Below, piece after piece: positions 7,573-16,319 of a stretch of DNA of 64,000 nucleotides. The notes beneath the pieces were generated by a model. The model ran no database searches, was not told the origin of the DNA, and worked only from the letters and a program-made list of their open reading frames with translations. The DNA lies in assembly GCA_002483145.1 (NCBI GenBank), contig DLHJ01000016.1, positions 389,554-453,553 of the forward strand. Reading direction: 5' to 3'. Made by a program: the position numbers and the translations under genes. Origin of the DNA: Cellvibrio sp. UBA7671. Lineage in GTDB: Bacteria; Pseudomonadota; Gammaproteobacteria; Pseudomonadales; Cellvibrionaceae. Position 1 is the first letter of the stretch, and every line of letters starts with the position of its first letter.

Positions 7573-7676
7573 TTTATCGGCCAAAAGCGGAAGTAGATGG
7601 CAGGATGTTTAGAAAAAAGAGAAGAATGATTTTGATGCCTAATCAAAATATTTTTTACCACAGTCGCTTGTTAGTA
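7573..7676. repeat. Direct repeat C2 (~104 bp)
   Basis: Second copy of the element at 6583-6687. On the minus strand it begins TAACAAGCGACTGTGG about 20 nt after the stop codon of the 134-residue gene, the place where an attC site would be in an integron cassette. It lacks a clear complementary right end, so its nature is open. Confidence 0.6.
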
Positions 7677-7696
7677 GCTTAAACTTTTTAATTAAC

Positions 7697-8101
7697 TTAT
7701 GGATAAACGCTTTTGGGTTCTTTTAAAAAAGCTAATACTGAAGCTGATATTAATGCACTGCACCAAACTTTACCACCCACAGCAAGCCCTTTGGATGGAG
7801 ACATTGTGTCCATAGCAGGGCACGCTAAAGGACTAATAAACACAAAAGAGGCTATTGCCGCCGAAACCAATAAGGCTGAGCTTATTGTGGATGGAGTATA
7901 ATTTTTATTTATTAAGCTACGAAAAATAACGTAGGCATATAAAACATTTGCATACCACCTTGGATCTAATCCGATTATTCCAAGCCAACCGCTAATTAAA
8001 ACTTCATAGCCTTTCAAAGAGTCTCTAGTGCATTCAAATGCAGGCAGCCACATACTGATTGCAAACAACATTAAAGAAAAAATTATGATAGGAATTTTCA
8101 T
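7697..8101 (-). CDS. Small membrane protein of unknown function (accessory)
   Basis: A 134-residue protein with an N-terminal hydrophobic segment (MKIPIIIFSLMLFAISMWLP) and further membrane helices around residues 52-62, 76-93 and 112-126. It has Cys23, Cys94 and Cys113. I do not recognise the family. The opposite frame over 7713-7901 is shorter and lacks these features. Base composition is AT-rich like its neighbours, and the stop codon is followed closely by repeat C2. Confidence 0.55.
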   Translation of the reverse strand: MKIPIIIFSLMLFAISMWLPAFECTRDSLKGYEVLISGWLGIIGLDPRWYANVLYAYVIFRSLINKNYTPSTISSALLVSAAIASFVFISPLACPAMDTMSPSKGLAVGGKVWCSALISASVLAFLKEPKSVYP

Positions 8102-8191
8102 GGGTATTAACTACTTGCAAGCTGTCGAGTGGAGGCGCGAAGCGCCGGAAGGAATCTAACCCACCTTATTATGGTTTTTACAATGAGTATT

Positions 8192-8455
8192 TCATTTTTT
8201 AAAATAGGATAAAACTGCAAAGACAATGGCTAATGGTGGTAAAACAAACAGAATAGCCCCTAAAGTTCCAACGAACCCGCCCATTGATAGATTGGCTACC
8301 CAAGTATTAAAATTTCCGCAACCACGACATCCCGCGCCCTCATCACAATTACAGCCAGGGATACTATACATGAGAACGAAACCAACGATGCAAGCTATGG
8401 CAGGGATGACTACTGATGCTATACCTAAACCTAGCACTAAATTTGACACTTTCAT
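8192..8455 (-). CDS. Small two-helix membrane protein with a Cys-rich loop
   Basis: An 87-residue protein with one membrane helix at about 8-29, a short loop CNCDEGAGCRGCGN carrying four cysteines, and a second helical hairpin at about 53-83 ending in FKK. The start has AAGGAG upstream on the minus strand. The clustered cysteines could bind a metal or form disulphides on the outer face. No family recognised. It follows the attC site on the same strand, as the next gene of a cassette array would. Confidence 0.6.
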   Translation of the reverse strand: MKVSNLVLGLGIASVVIPAIACIVGFVLMYSIPGCNCDEGAGCRGCGNFNTWVANLSMGGFVGTLGAILFVLPPLAIVFAVLSYFKK

Positions 8456-8587
8456 AATTCTCCTTGATGTCTTAAAACTTCAGATATTTTTTACGCCTTT
8501 CTATTTTATGTTCTTATATTCAATTTATAAACGTTTGTGATTTTCTTTTAGGGAAATCAGGATTTCACAAGCTAAAACCTTCTTTAC

Positions 8588-8718
8588 CATAACGTTGAGT
8601 TCAGCGGAAGATTTTAAGTTGTAGTTTTATGAAATACTTTTGCGCAGCAAAACCATAAAACTGCGACTTAAAATCTGTCCAGCACGCGCAGCGTGCGAGC
8701 TGCAACGATTTGTTAGCG
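8588..8718 (-). mobile_element. Integron attC recombination site
   Basis: On the minus strand this 131-nt segment starts CGCTAACAAATCGTTGCAGC and ends GAACTCAACGTTATGG. The two long arms 8610-8631 and 8654-8675 are complementary at 20 of 22 positions around a variable central loop, and the outer ends carry the TAAC / GTTA core boxes. The stop codon of the 190-residue gene (TAA at 8715-8713) lies inside the left core box, the normal cassette arrangement. No integrase or attI is visible. Confidence 0.8.
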
Positions 8719-9285
8719 ACTTTTCAGATCAGCAATTCTTAAATCGAGTGCTTTCTGTATTTCACTGTATCCAGCAAACCATGTTGAGTCATCACTACTT
8801 TCGTAAATATAGCGCCAGCGCTCAAACGCCATATCTGAATTTGAAAGTAATTTGTGTAAGTCCCAATTAAACTGAATTTTAGACTCTTGATTGAGAATTT
8901 TTGTAACTTCTTTACAAGTACTGCTATTTTTTACAATGATCTTAAGATTTTCACGTAGAAATTCTTTAGTGTCATTTGATAGCTCGCTGAATATTCCTAG
9001 CAACCTGTGTCCTGCTTCAATTTTGTTTCCCGTTTCAATTAGGTTAAGAAACTTCATTTTCAACTCGAGGCTAAATGCTCCATTCATAATATATGGATTA
9101 ACAAAATCATAATCTATAGTAAGCCCAGTAATTCCTGGCATAACCATATGCAATTCCGTACCCTTTTTAGCAATAACGGGACAAGTTTCTACTAGCTCTG
9201 AAGGAACACCAACAAGCTTTTCAACTAACGCCAATGTGGCTTTATGATGTCTTTGTGTGCAGATCTCAAGATAATTTATATTCAT
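8713..9285 (-). CDS. Unknown cytoplasmic protein, likely integron cassette gene
   Basis: A 190-residue soluble, mostly alpha-helical protein beginning MNINYLEICTQRHHKATL and ending ALDLRIADLKSR. I do not recognise the family. The region around WRYIYESSDDSTWFAGYSEIQ and the acidic/aromatic character give no catalytic motif. It is AT-rich and its stop codon lies inside an attC site, so it is best read as the gene of a captured integron cassette. Such genes often have no homologue of known function. Confidence 0.7.
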   Translation of the reverse strand: MNINYLEICTQRHHKATLALVEKLVGVPSELVETCPVIAKKGTELHMVMPGITGLTIDYDFVNPYIMNGAFSLELKMKFLNLIETGNKIEAGHRLLGIFSELSNDTKEFLRENLKIIVKNSSTCKEVTKILNQESKIQFNWDLHKLLSNSDMAFERWRYIYESSDDSTWFAGYSEIQKALDLRIADLKSR

Positions 9286-9723
9286 ATATTCACGCTAACA
9301 GTTTATTAAATTGCACCAACTATATAACCCGCGAAAAGTTATTCCAGCTAATTTGGTGTGGTGCTGTATAACTCCAAAAAAATGGATGAACCATCAATCT
9401 AGTTAGTCCATGCTAAATCAAAGGGTTAACTATCGTTCCGAATTAATTATGGAATTATACGGCACAAGTAATCCTAATTAGTTACCGAGCTCATTTGGCT
9501 ACCTGTTCGCTTTGAGCACGCTGCCGCCCTTCAATCTGTTGCGGTTCGTAAACTCAGCCTGCGCGACCCGCACCAACCAACGGGTAATTACTTGAACTTC
9601 GGTTGCTTACTTCATGGGCTGCAGCGAATAAGAAGAACCAATTAAAGACCATAGCAGCATACTGCGCCAGCCTGAATTACAGGGCATTACCTTAGGGCTA
9701 GCTGCTTGTTGTTTTTGCGCCTT
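9286..9723. other. Gene-free region between the cassette gene and module B
   Basis: No supported gene was found in these ~440 bp. There are several partial inverted repeats: GCACCAA near 9316 against TTGGTGTGGTGC near 9353, and CTAAC...GTTAG spaced like attC core boxes. None folds as cleanly as the attC at 8588-8718. The region marks the change back to higher GC content. Confidence 0.5.
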
Positions 9724-9801
9724 TGACACAATTGCCACAAAAATAATTATCTGCGACAAACTTCTGACAAGTTCACTGCTTATTATGGCCACATGAACAA
9801 A
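9724..9801 (+). promoter_or_regulatory. Shared regulatory module, copy B (upstream of VILE-repeat gene)
   Basis: Second copy of the 78-bp module at 2655-2732, with identical internal spacing: TGACACA at 9724, GACAA at 9755 and 9766 (11 bp apart), and TATTAT at 9781-9786. It ends with the same TATTATGGCCACATGAACAA block. It lies ~150 bp before the VILE-repeat gene, about as far as copy A is from the M23 gene. Confidence 0.65.
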
Positions 9802-9856
9802 GCGACAGGGACGAAAAAACACCGCGAGGTGTTGAACTTCAAGGATGGTTTGTTCA
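9793..9856 (+). other. Predicted 5'-end leader hairpin, copy B
   Basis: TGAACAAA (9794-9801) pairs with TTTGTTCA (9849-9856). Inside is AACACC-GCGA-GGTGTT (9818-9833), a perfect 6-bp stem with a GNRA tetraloop. The outer arms match copy A while the inner stems differ, which hints at conserved structure. ATG 9793 could also open a 38-codon frame beginning MNK. Confidence 0.4.
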
Positions 9857-9948
9857 ATGACTCAATGCGTTACCTAAACTCCGAAAGGAAATCAAACTGC
9901 CTGCCATAGTGGTAGGTTAATTGTAAAAATTATTGCGAGGATGCAATC

Positions 9949-10461
9949 ATGTTGAAATCTAAATCTGCTCTGTTTATCTCTTTGTTGTTCGCTGCCCAAT
10001 TAGCCTCTGCCGGTGGGGTGATTCTCGAAAAGCAAGCAACTCCACCCTTCGATCAATCCTTAAATGGTACTGTCATTCTGGAATGCCAGCCGGACAACGG
10101 CAGTGTGATTTTGGAAAAAGGCATTATCGTGCAGGACAAATTGGCGGGTGCTGTCATTCTTGAAAACACGCCTGACACTCACGATGAAGGTGGTGTGATT
10201 ATTGAACGCGGTGGAATCAAACTGCTGAGTGGTGGGGTGATTCTTGAGCGTGGAATTATTGTGCAAAAGGATCAACTCGCAGGTGGTGTGATTCTGGAAA
10301 ACACTTCACGTCCAGCCCCTGGCGTTGTGGTGCATGACGGTAAATTAGCTGGCACCGTCATCATCGAACGTGGTGGCATCATTATGGACGACCTGCACTT
10401 GGCTGGCGGCCTGATTATTGATCGCCATGGTAGAGCGAACGGCCAGTCACTCAGCGCCTAA
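9949..10461 (+). CDS. Secreted VILE-repeat protein of unknown function
   Basis: A 170-residue protein with a signal peptide (MLKSKSALFISLLFAAQLASA) and about ten short repeats of the type G-[GTSA]-V-I-[LI]-E, often followed by RG[GI]I or NT. They give a regular alternation of beta-prone VIL and glycine, suggesting a stacked beta structure. One cysteine lies near residue 45. I do not recognise the family. The ATG at 9949 has GAGGA upstream. It shares its upstream control module with the M23 peptidase/NPQPDPP genes, another pair of secreted, repeat-bearing products, so it probably belongs to the same regulon. Confidence 0.75.
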   Translation: MLKSKSALFISLLFAAQLASAGGVILEKQATPPFDQSLNGTVILECQPDNGSVILEKGIIVQDKLAGAVILENTPDTHDEGGVIIERGGIKLLSGGVILERGIIVQKDQLAGGVILENTSRPAPGVVVHDGKLAGTVIIERGGIIMDDLHLAGGLIIDRHGRANGQSLSA

Positions 10462-10483
10462 TCGATTACCTATCACTACCCAT

Positions 10484-10521
10484 AAAAGCCGCAGTTTCCG
10501 CAAGGAAGCTGCGGTTTTTGT
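10484..10521 (+). terminator. Rho-independent terminator after the VILE-repeat gene
   Basis: AGCCGCAGTTTCC and GGAAGCTGCGGTT form an 11-12 bp stem with one mismatch around a GCAA loop, followed by a T-run. Confidence 0.85.
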
Positions 10522-10689
10522 TATTTTCTGATAGCTAATAGGCATTGGATTTTAGTTGTCGATAAATTTTGAATATTGACTGCATGGTGATATGCAATTA
10601 GCCTCATGGCGCCCAACTCCCTAATCTGTGCCCGTTGAATCAATTAACCCAACGGGATCAAACCCACACAGACCTTAGGAGTTCTACTC

Positions 10690-11253
10690 ATGGCAACTAT
10701 CAATTCAGAAATCAAACCTTTCAGCGCCCAAGCCTATCATCAGGGCAAATTCGTTCACCTGACTGAGGCTGACATCAAAGGTAAATGGGCGGTGGTGTTT
10801 TTCTACCCAGCCGACTTTACTTTCGTCTGTCCCACTGAATTGGGCGATCTGGCCGATAACTACGCTGAATTCCAAAAGATGGGTGTAGAGATTTATTCCG
10901 TATCAACCGACACTCATTTCACCCACAAAGCCTGGCACGACAGCTCGGAAACCATCGGCAAAATCCAATATCCGATGATCGGCGACCCAACCGGCACTAT
11001 CACGCGCAATTTCGGGGTGATGATTGAAGAGGCTGGCCTGGCTGATCGCGGTACCTTTGTAATTGACCCGCAGGGCAAGATCCAAATTATCGAAGTGAAC
11101 GCGGGCGGTATTGGCCGCGATGCATCGGAACTGCTGCGCAAAGTAAAAGCAGCGCAATACGTTGCGGCGCATCCAGGTGAAGTTTGCCCGGCTAAATGGA
11201 AGCAAGGTGAAGCGACTCTGGCTCCATCGCTCGATTTGGTTGGAAAAATCTAA
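10690..11253 (+). CDS. ahpC: Alkyl hydroperoxide reductase subunit C (2-Cys peroxiredoxin)
   Basis: A 187-residue cytoplasmic peroxidase that reduces hydrogen peroxide and organic hydroperoxides, recycled by AhpF. The peroxidatic Cys C47 sits in [12 protein letters not shown] and the resolving Cys C166 in GEVCPAKW, as in E. coli AhpC. Length and start match the family, and TTAGGAG is upstream. ahpF follows after 201 bp, a gap that contains a hairpin repeat element. No clear OxyR site could be made out in the 228 bp upstream. Confidence 0.97.
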   Translation: MATINSEIKPFSAQAYHQGKFVHLTEADIKGKWAVVFFYPADFTFVCPTELGDLADNYAEFQKMGVEIYSVSTDTHFTHKAWHDSSETIGKIQYPMIGDPTGTITRNFGVMIEEAGLADRGTFVIDPQGKIQIIEVNAGGIGRDASELLRKVKAAQYVAAHPGEVCPAKWKQGEATLAPSLDLVGKI

Positions 11254-11270
11254 GGCTAAGTTGATGTATT

Positions 11271-11334
11271 CGTCACTCCTGAGAAGGCAGGAGTCCAGAT
11301 TGTTTAATGGATACCCGCGTTCGCGGGTATGACG
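11271..11334. repeat. Palindromic intergenic repeat between ahpC and ahpF
   Basis: A 64-bp element starting CGTCA and ending TGACG. It contains two hairpins: ACTCCTG/CAGGAGT (7 bp) and ATACCCGCG/CGCGGGTAT (9 bp). It resembles the widespread CGTCATTCCCGCG...CGCGGGAATGACG repeats of proteobacteria. It could attenuate or process the ahpC-ahpF transcript. Confidence 0.7.
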
Positions 11335-11454
11335 AAAATATTGTCGGTCAGTATTTTGCCAAGCGATATTTTTCAAATTTTTTATAAAACGATTTGCATA
11401 AACAAGCTCGCTCACAAGGCGGGCTTGCACAAAAAATCTTACGGAGAACACACT

Positions 11455-13020
11455 ATGTTAGACGCTGCCATTAAAGGCCAACTCAAAGCCTATTTGGAAA
11501 AACTGCAACGCCCCATCCAATTGGTTGCAAGCCTGGATGACAGCGCAAAAAGTCTGGAGTTAATTACGTTGTTGCAAGAAATTACCAGCTTATCTGACAA
11601 GGTGAGTCTGATTGATCACGGAAATGCTAAATTGCGTCCCTCTTTTGCAGTATCTGCACGAGATGAATCCCCCCGTATTCATTTCGCGGGTATCCCTATG
11701 GGGCATGAATTTACCTCGCTGGTGCTTGCACTCTTGCACAGCGGCGGTCATCCACCGAAAGTGGATGCAAAAACTATCGAGCAAATTAAGGCAATTGACG
11801 GCAAATTTCATTTTGAAGTATTTGTATCGCTCTCCTGCCACAACTGTCCAGATGTAGTGCAAGCCGTGAATTTAATGGCCGCACTCAACCCTAATATTAC
11901 TGCCACCATGATCGACGGCGCCTTGTTTCAACAAGAAGTTGATGCGCGCAAAATCATGGCGGTGCCCACGGTATTTGTTAATGGCGAACACTTCGGCCAA
12001 GGCCGTATGACGCTCGAAGAGATTATCGCCAAAGTTGATACCGGAGCAGCTGTGCGTGAAGCCAAAGCATTAAATGAAAAAGATCCGTTTGATGTATTGG
12101 TTATCGGCGGTGGCCCTGCGGGTGCAGCGGCAGCAATTTATTCAGCCCGTAAAGGCATTCGCACTGGTGTAGTTGCCGAGCGGTTTGGTGGCCAAGTGTT
12201 GGATACCGTATCGATTGAAAATTTTATCTCCGTTAAAGAAACTGAAGGCCCCAAATTAGCGATGGCGCTAGAGCAACACGTTAAGGAATATGACGTGGAT
12301 GTGATAAATTTACAAAAAGCGGCTGAGGTTATTCCTAGTGGTAATCCCGGCGAATTAATTGAAGTAAAACTCGCCAGTGGCGCGAGTTTAAAAAGCAAAA
12401 GCATTATTCTCGCCACCGGCGCGCGCTGGAGAGAAATGAATGTGCCCGGCGAAAAAGATTATCGCGGCAAAGGCGTCGCCTACTGCCCACACTGCGATGG
12501 TCCGCTATTTAAAGGCAAACGCGTTGCGGTCATCGGCGGCGGCAACTCCGGTGTTGAAGCGGCGATTGATTTGGCCGGTATAGTTGCCCATGTGACCTTG
12601 ATCGAGTTCGATTCAAAGTTGCGCGCCGATGCGGTATTGCAACGCAAATTATTCAGCCTGCCCAACGTCACTGTGATCACCGAAGCGCTGACGACCGAAG
12701 TGATCGGCGACGGTGAAAAAGTCACTGCGCTGAAATACAAAAGCCGCAATACCGATGAAATCGCGTCAGTGGAGTTGGAGGGCATTTTTGTACAGATCGG
12801 CCTGCTGCCCAATACCGATTTCCTCAAAGGTACAGTGCAATTAACTAATCGTGGTGAAATTGAAATCAATGCGCGCGGTGAAACCTCAGTGCCGGGTGTG
12901 TTTGCGGCGGGCGATTGCACTAACGTACCTTACAAGCAAATTATTATTGCGATGGGGGCGGGGGCGACAGCATCGCTGGGTGCGTTTGATCATTTGATTC
13001 GCACCAGCGCACCGGCTTAA
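11455..13020 (+). CDS. ahpF: Alkyl hydroperoxide reductase subunit F
   Basis: A 521-residue FAD- and NAD(P)H-dependent disulphide reductase that regenerates AhpC. The N-terminal double thioredoxin-like domain contains C128-HN-C131; the flavoprotein part has the FAD motif [17 protein letters not shown] and the active-site pair C344-PH-C347; a second nucleotide motif is [17 protein letters not shown] 11455 with GGAG upstream gives the E. coli-like length; the frame opening at 11329 begins inside the repeat element. Confidence 0.97.
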   Translation: MLDAAIKGQLKAYLEKLQRPIQLVASLDDSAKSLELITLLQEITSLSDKVSLIDHGNAKLRPSFAVSARDESPRIHFAGIPMGHEFTSLVLALLHSGGHPPKVDAKTIEQIKAIDGKFHFEVFVSLSCHNCPDVVQAVNLMAALNPNITATMIDGALFQQEVDARKIMAVPTVFVNGEHFGQGRMTLEEIIAKVDTGAAVREAKALNEKDPFDVLVIGGGPAGAAAAIYSARKGIRTGVVAERFGGQVLDTVSIENFISVKETEGPKLAMALEQHVKEYDVDVINLQKAAEVIPSGNPGELIEVKLASGASLKSKSIILATGARWREMNVPGEKDYRGKGVAYCPHCDGPLFKGKRVAVIGGGNSGVEAAIDLAGIVAHVTLIEFDSKLRADAVLQRKLFSLPNVTVITEALTTEVIGDGEKVTALKYKSRNTDEIASVELEGIFVQIGLLPNTDFLKGTVQLTNRGEIEINARGETSVPGVFAAGDCTNVPYKQIIIAMGAGATASLGAFDHLIRTSAPA

Positions 13021-13034
13021 TAACAGTGACAAAT

Positions 13035-13068
13035 AAAAACGCGCGGCGTGTGAAGGCTGCGCGTTTTG
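13035..13068. terminator. Terminator between ahpF and the convergent kinase gene
   Basis: AAAACGCGCGGC pairs with GCTGCGCGTTTT, with A and T runs on both sides, so it can act in both directions. Confidence 0.75.
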
Positions 13069-13090
13069 ATAAGACTATTTGATCGTTAAA

Positions 13091-14617
13091 TTATGGAGAA
13101 GTTTTTTCTCCCGCACTCTTCAACCTAAACCAAAAAATACTGCCACCGTTGGGTGCGGTTTCGTAGCCAACTTCTCCGCCCAGTCGCAGGGCGATACGTT
13201 TTACGATGGATAAACCCAACCCATGGCCGTCGGCAGATTGCGTATCGAAGCGGACAAATTTATCGAAAATTTCATGCTGTTGCTCTGCGTTTAAACCGGG
13301 ACCTGAATCTTTTACCCAGCATTTGATCATGCCGTTGGCCAGTGTTTTAGTGCCCAGTTCTACCTTCGGTGAGGCTCCGCCATACTTCAACGCGTTGGAT
13401 AAAAAATTCATCCAAATTTCTTCAACCCATTGCTCATGGCCAAATACCTTTGGCCAATGTTCGCCAAGATGAATTGTTGCGCCTTGTTGATCGGCGAACG
13501 ATTGCAGGCGCGCACAAGCTTCCATTGCGGTGTGTTGCGTATCCACGCTGGTGAGCGCTACATTTTCGCTTTTGCGGATATTGGCGAGCAGCAACAGTGA
13601 GTCGATAATCGCGCGCATTTTGTTGGCGGAGCGCTGGATAGTATCGGCGAGTTGTTGCTGTTTTTCTGGGGATAGTTGCGCCTTGCCCAATAGGCTTGAG
13701 GCAGCAATGAGGGTGCTGACCGGTTGTTTTAAATCGTGTGCGACTGTATGTGCATAAGCATCCAGCTCATTATTTTGTTCAACCAGTTCGGCGGATTTAA
13801 TTTCCAGTTGCTGAGTTTTATATTCCAGATCTATGGTGCGATCGGACACCAAACGCTCCAGCTGGTTGCGATAGACACTTAACTCCTGATACAGATGATT
13901 GCGCTTGTTTAAATCGTTGCTAATGCTGAGGCGCATTTTGTTTATCGCATTGACTACCAAACCTAATTCGTCGGGTTGATCGCGCTCGGTGCGCGTCAGT
14001 TTCAATTCGCTGTCCAGATTATTCAAATCCAATTTCTTGGCGTAGTCGGCCATGGTTTCTAAATGGCGTGTGATCCAGTAGCGCACAATAAAGAGCACAA
14101 AAAAAACAGTTGAGAAGAGTGTGATGCTGGTGGTAATGGCGATGCTTTTTGCTGTTTGGAATAACCGTGTTTCTATTCCTGCCGACATCAAGGCAACCGT
14201 GAGTTCGCCCAGCGGAAACAGTTCATCACCTTCGCGATGAATAATGGGAAAACTGCGGCTCAACAAGTCTTTGCGGTAGTCCGAATGCCTGCGCGTCCAG
14301 CGCTGTCCCAGTTCGTCTTTTAGTTCGATAAAACCCACGTCCGGTAGCTGCGCCATGCCGTCCAGCAATGTGTCAATACGCCCTTGATCGACTGACCACA
14401 TGCCCGCGGCCAGACTGGGTAAATAGCTGTTTTCAATATCGGTGAAATGTTTTTGTGCATCGATCAGCGCTGTGCGGTATGCGCTGTAAATTTGCAAACA
14501 AGAGACGAGTGCGGCAACACAAAATGTAAAGGCAACAACAGCGCCGACAATGCGCAGCCCAAGGCGTCGCGTCGGTCGCGGTGTTTGATCGCCAGTGGAT
14601 GCAGGTATGGCTGTCAT
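13091..14617 (-). CDS. Membrane sensor histidine kinase
   Basis: A 508-residue kinase with an N-terminal membrane helix (about 22-47), a periplasmic domain of ~110 residues, a second helix near 155-175, a HAMP-like linker, a coiled coil, and a HisKA box with H294 in YAHTVAHDLKQPVSTL. The ATP domain has NFLSNALKYG, DSGPGL and GHGLGLSIVKRI. It follows a solute-binding protein gene after 29 bp on the same strand, so the two probably work as a ligand-sensing pair. No response regulator gene is adjacent, so its partner lies elsewhere. Confidence 0.88.
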   Translation of the reverse strand: MTAIPASTGDQTPRPTRRLGLRIVGAVVAFTFCVAALVSCLQIYSAYRTALIDAQKHFTDIENSYLPSLAAGMWSVDQGRIDTLLDGMAQLPDVGFIELKDELGQRWTRRHSDYRKDLLSRSFPIIHREGDELFPLGELTVALMSAGIETRLFQTAKSIAITTSITLFSTVFFVLFIVRYWITRHLETMADYAKKLDLNNLDSELKLTRTERDQPDELGLVVNAINKMRLSISNDLNKRNHLYQELSVYRNQLERLVSDRTIDLEYKTQQLEIKSAELVEQNNELDAYAHTVAHDLKQPVSTLIAASSLLGKAQLSPEKQQQLADTIQRSANKMRAIIDSLLLLANIRKSENVALTSVDTQHTAMEACARLQSFADQQGATIHLGEHWPKVFGHEQWVEEIWMNFLSNALKYGGASPKVELGTKTLANGMIKCWVKDSGPGLNAEQQHEIFDKFVRFDTQSADGHGLGLSIVKRIALRLGGEVGYETAPNGGSIFWFRLKSAGEKTSP

Positions 14618-14646
14618 TTAAAAACCTTGTACGTAAAAGCTTGTAT

Positions 14647-15546
14647 TTAAAACCCCAGTTCCGGCGAGAACCACAGATCGCTGCGCTCCAAGGGCGTCTC
14701 CACAGTGAGCAATGGGTTGTCCACTGGCACAATTGTGCGTTCATGTAATTGGGCGCTGGCAATGGCAGCTGCGAAATGTTGGATAAATAAAGTGCGCATA
14801 CTGCCATCACTAATCGCTATCTCAAGTCCCCTTTCGATTGCAGCGGCGAGCTGGATATTATCTTTGCGCACAAAAAAATACAGTGGCGCCGGGTAATAGA
14901 GCACCCATTTGGGGGCAATCATAAAATTCATATCAGGGTGTGTATCCAGCTCGTGCTGGATTTCAGTTAGTGAACGCGGAAAATAGCGGATGTGACCCCG
15001 CTCGAGCATATGAAACAGTCCGTCGTAATTGGCACTGCCGCTGACCTTAAAACCATTGTCGCGCAGTATGGGGTAGTCGGGCCAATCATGCCCTTGCCCG
15101 GCGCGCAAGTTTTTGAGTTGTTCGACACTCTCCACTTGCGCAAAGGTTTGTTCATCTTTTGTAGAGATTAATAGCAGGCGCCAACCGATCAGGCCGCGGT
15201 CAATAGGGATGCGGATGGGAAGCAATTCCTCCTCGCGCTCGGGTGAACTGAGCGTCCAGACGACATCAATGCCTTTGTTCATTTGCAAATGCCGCAAGGT
15301 GCGGAATTGCGGCAAATTGTATTTGCTGGGCGTGGCGCGGTAGTCCTGTCCGGATTTGGCGAGCGCGAGTTTGAGTAGTTCGATAGGGTAGTGGCCGCGC
15401 TTGTCATCGGCCATCTGTTCGGCCCATGCATAAATTACCGGTTCAGTGCCCAGTGCCGGGGCAGCCAGTAAATAGGCTAGCAATATCCATAATCGTGTCA
15501 GTGGTAGCCTTCCTGCACCAGAGGATTTTATAATCATCAACGGCAT
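14647..15546 (-). CDS. Periplasmic solute-binding protein (SBP_bac_3-like), likely sensor partner
   Basis: A 299-residue exported protein with a hydrophobic signal segment (RLWILLAYLLAAPALG). It shows the bilobal binding-protein pattern without an adjacent ABC transporter: HLQMNKGIDVVWTLSSPEREEELLPIRIPIDRGLIGWRLLLI, then SVEQLKNLRAGQGHDWPDYPILRDNGF. The kinase gene follows after 29 bp, which suggests it delivers a ligand signal rather than feeding uptake. An internal Met4 is an alternative start. Confidence 0.72.
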   Translation of the reverse strand: MPLMIIKSSGAGRLPLTRLWILLAYLLAAPALGTEPVIYAWAEQMADDKRGHYPIELLKLALAKSGQDYRATPSKYNLPQFRTLRHLQMNKGIDVVWTLSSPEREEELLPIRIPIDRGLIGWRLLLISTKDEQTFAQVESVEQLKNLRAGQGHDWPDYPILRDNGFKVSGSANYDGLFHMLERGHIRYFPRSLTEIQHELDTHPDMNFMIAPKWVLYYPAPLYFFVRKDNIQLAAAIERGLEIAISDGSMRTLFIQHFAAAIASAQLHERTIVPVDNPLLTVETPLERSDLWFSPELGF

Positions 15547-15607
15547 TACACTGGGCCATAAAAAGAATCTGTCCAGATTATACCGTTTGGAGTGTTAGTG
15601 TGCGGAT

Positions 15608-16207
15608 TTATGCCGCGCGCGGGAGCCGGTTGGTTGTGGTAATTGTTTTTTTTGCGCTGCGCAACAGCTTCTGTAATAGCTGAATACCTTCGGGCCAAAA
15701 TCCCAAATTGGATTCGCTGTTGATGTGGCCAACATTGTTTAAACGCAAAAAATCTGTGCCCCACTGCAACGCCCAGTAAGCCGCTTTGCTCTCGGTCAAC
15801 CAGGGGTCATTGCTGCTGGCGATAATAGTTGCCGGTACCTGCAAGAGGCTTTGTGGCAAGCGCTGGGCGATGCGAAATTTATCTGGATCAGCGGGGGCGA
15901 CTAAAAACAAGGCGGCGATTTTATTGGGAAATTCTGCGGTAATACTTGCACTCGCGAGCGTGCCAAAGCTGTGGGCGATAATCACGGCGGGTTTATCCAA
16001 CTTCTCCAATTCTGCGCGAATACCTGCTTTCCATTTATCCAAATCCGCTGTGCTCCAATCATCGACCTGGATGCGTTTGCTATTGGGCAGTTGCGCTTCC
16101 CACAGGCTTTGCCAATGTTGTTCATCACTATTGCGCAGGCCAGGTACGATCAGGATCGGCTGGTCGTTGAGTGACGCGGGGAAATATTGGCTATGGGTAA
16201 GTGACAT
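15608..16207 (-). CDS. RBBP9/YdeN-type alpha/beta hydrolase
   Basis: A 199-residue cytoplasmic serine hydrolase of the RBBP9 family (DUF1234-like). The nucleophile motif is AHSFGTLAS, the N-terminal segment has ILIVPGLRNSDEQHWQSLWE, and the acid and histidine are likely in SSNDPWL and VGHINSES. The ATG at 16207 has GGAGG 5 nt upstream; the longer frame to 16300 has none. The substrate is unknown. Confidence 0.85.
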   Translation of the reverse strand: MSLTHSQYFPASLNDQPILIVPGLRNSDEQHWQSLWEAQLPNSKRIQVDDWSTADLDKWKAGIRAELEKLDKPAVIIAHSFGTLASASITAEFPNKIAALFLVAPADPDKFRIAQRLPQSLLQVPATIIASSNDPWLTESKAAYWALQWGTDFLRLNNVGHINSESNLGFWPEGIQLLQKLLRSAKKTITTTNRLPRAA

Positions 16208-16319
16208 GGCTGCCTCCAAAATGTTGATGGAGTGCAGCTTAGGGGTTTTTATATCGGTTGAAAAAGAATCGTTATTTCTTTGCTTATATCCAAATCGCAA
16301 GGTTACCCAAATTGCAGGC

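Noticed and set aside
8102..8180. GGCGCGAAGCGCC hairpin with TTAAC and CTAAC ends, as a possible attC
   Set aside because: The end boxes face the same way (TTAAC...CTAAC), not as TAAC/GTTA partners, so no attC fold is possible.
9290..9430. CTAAC...GTTAG boxes with short inner complementarity, as a second attC
   Set aside because: The arms do not pair beyond a few bases; probably chance in AT-rich DNA.
10462..10689. OxyR box upstream of ahpC
   Set aside because: Only one ATAG-like block (near 10512) and no matching CTAT spacing could be found.
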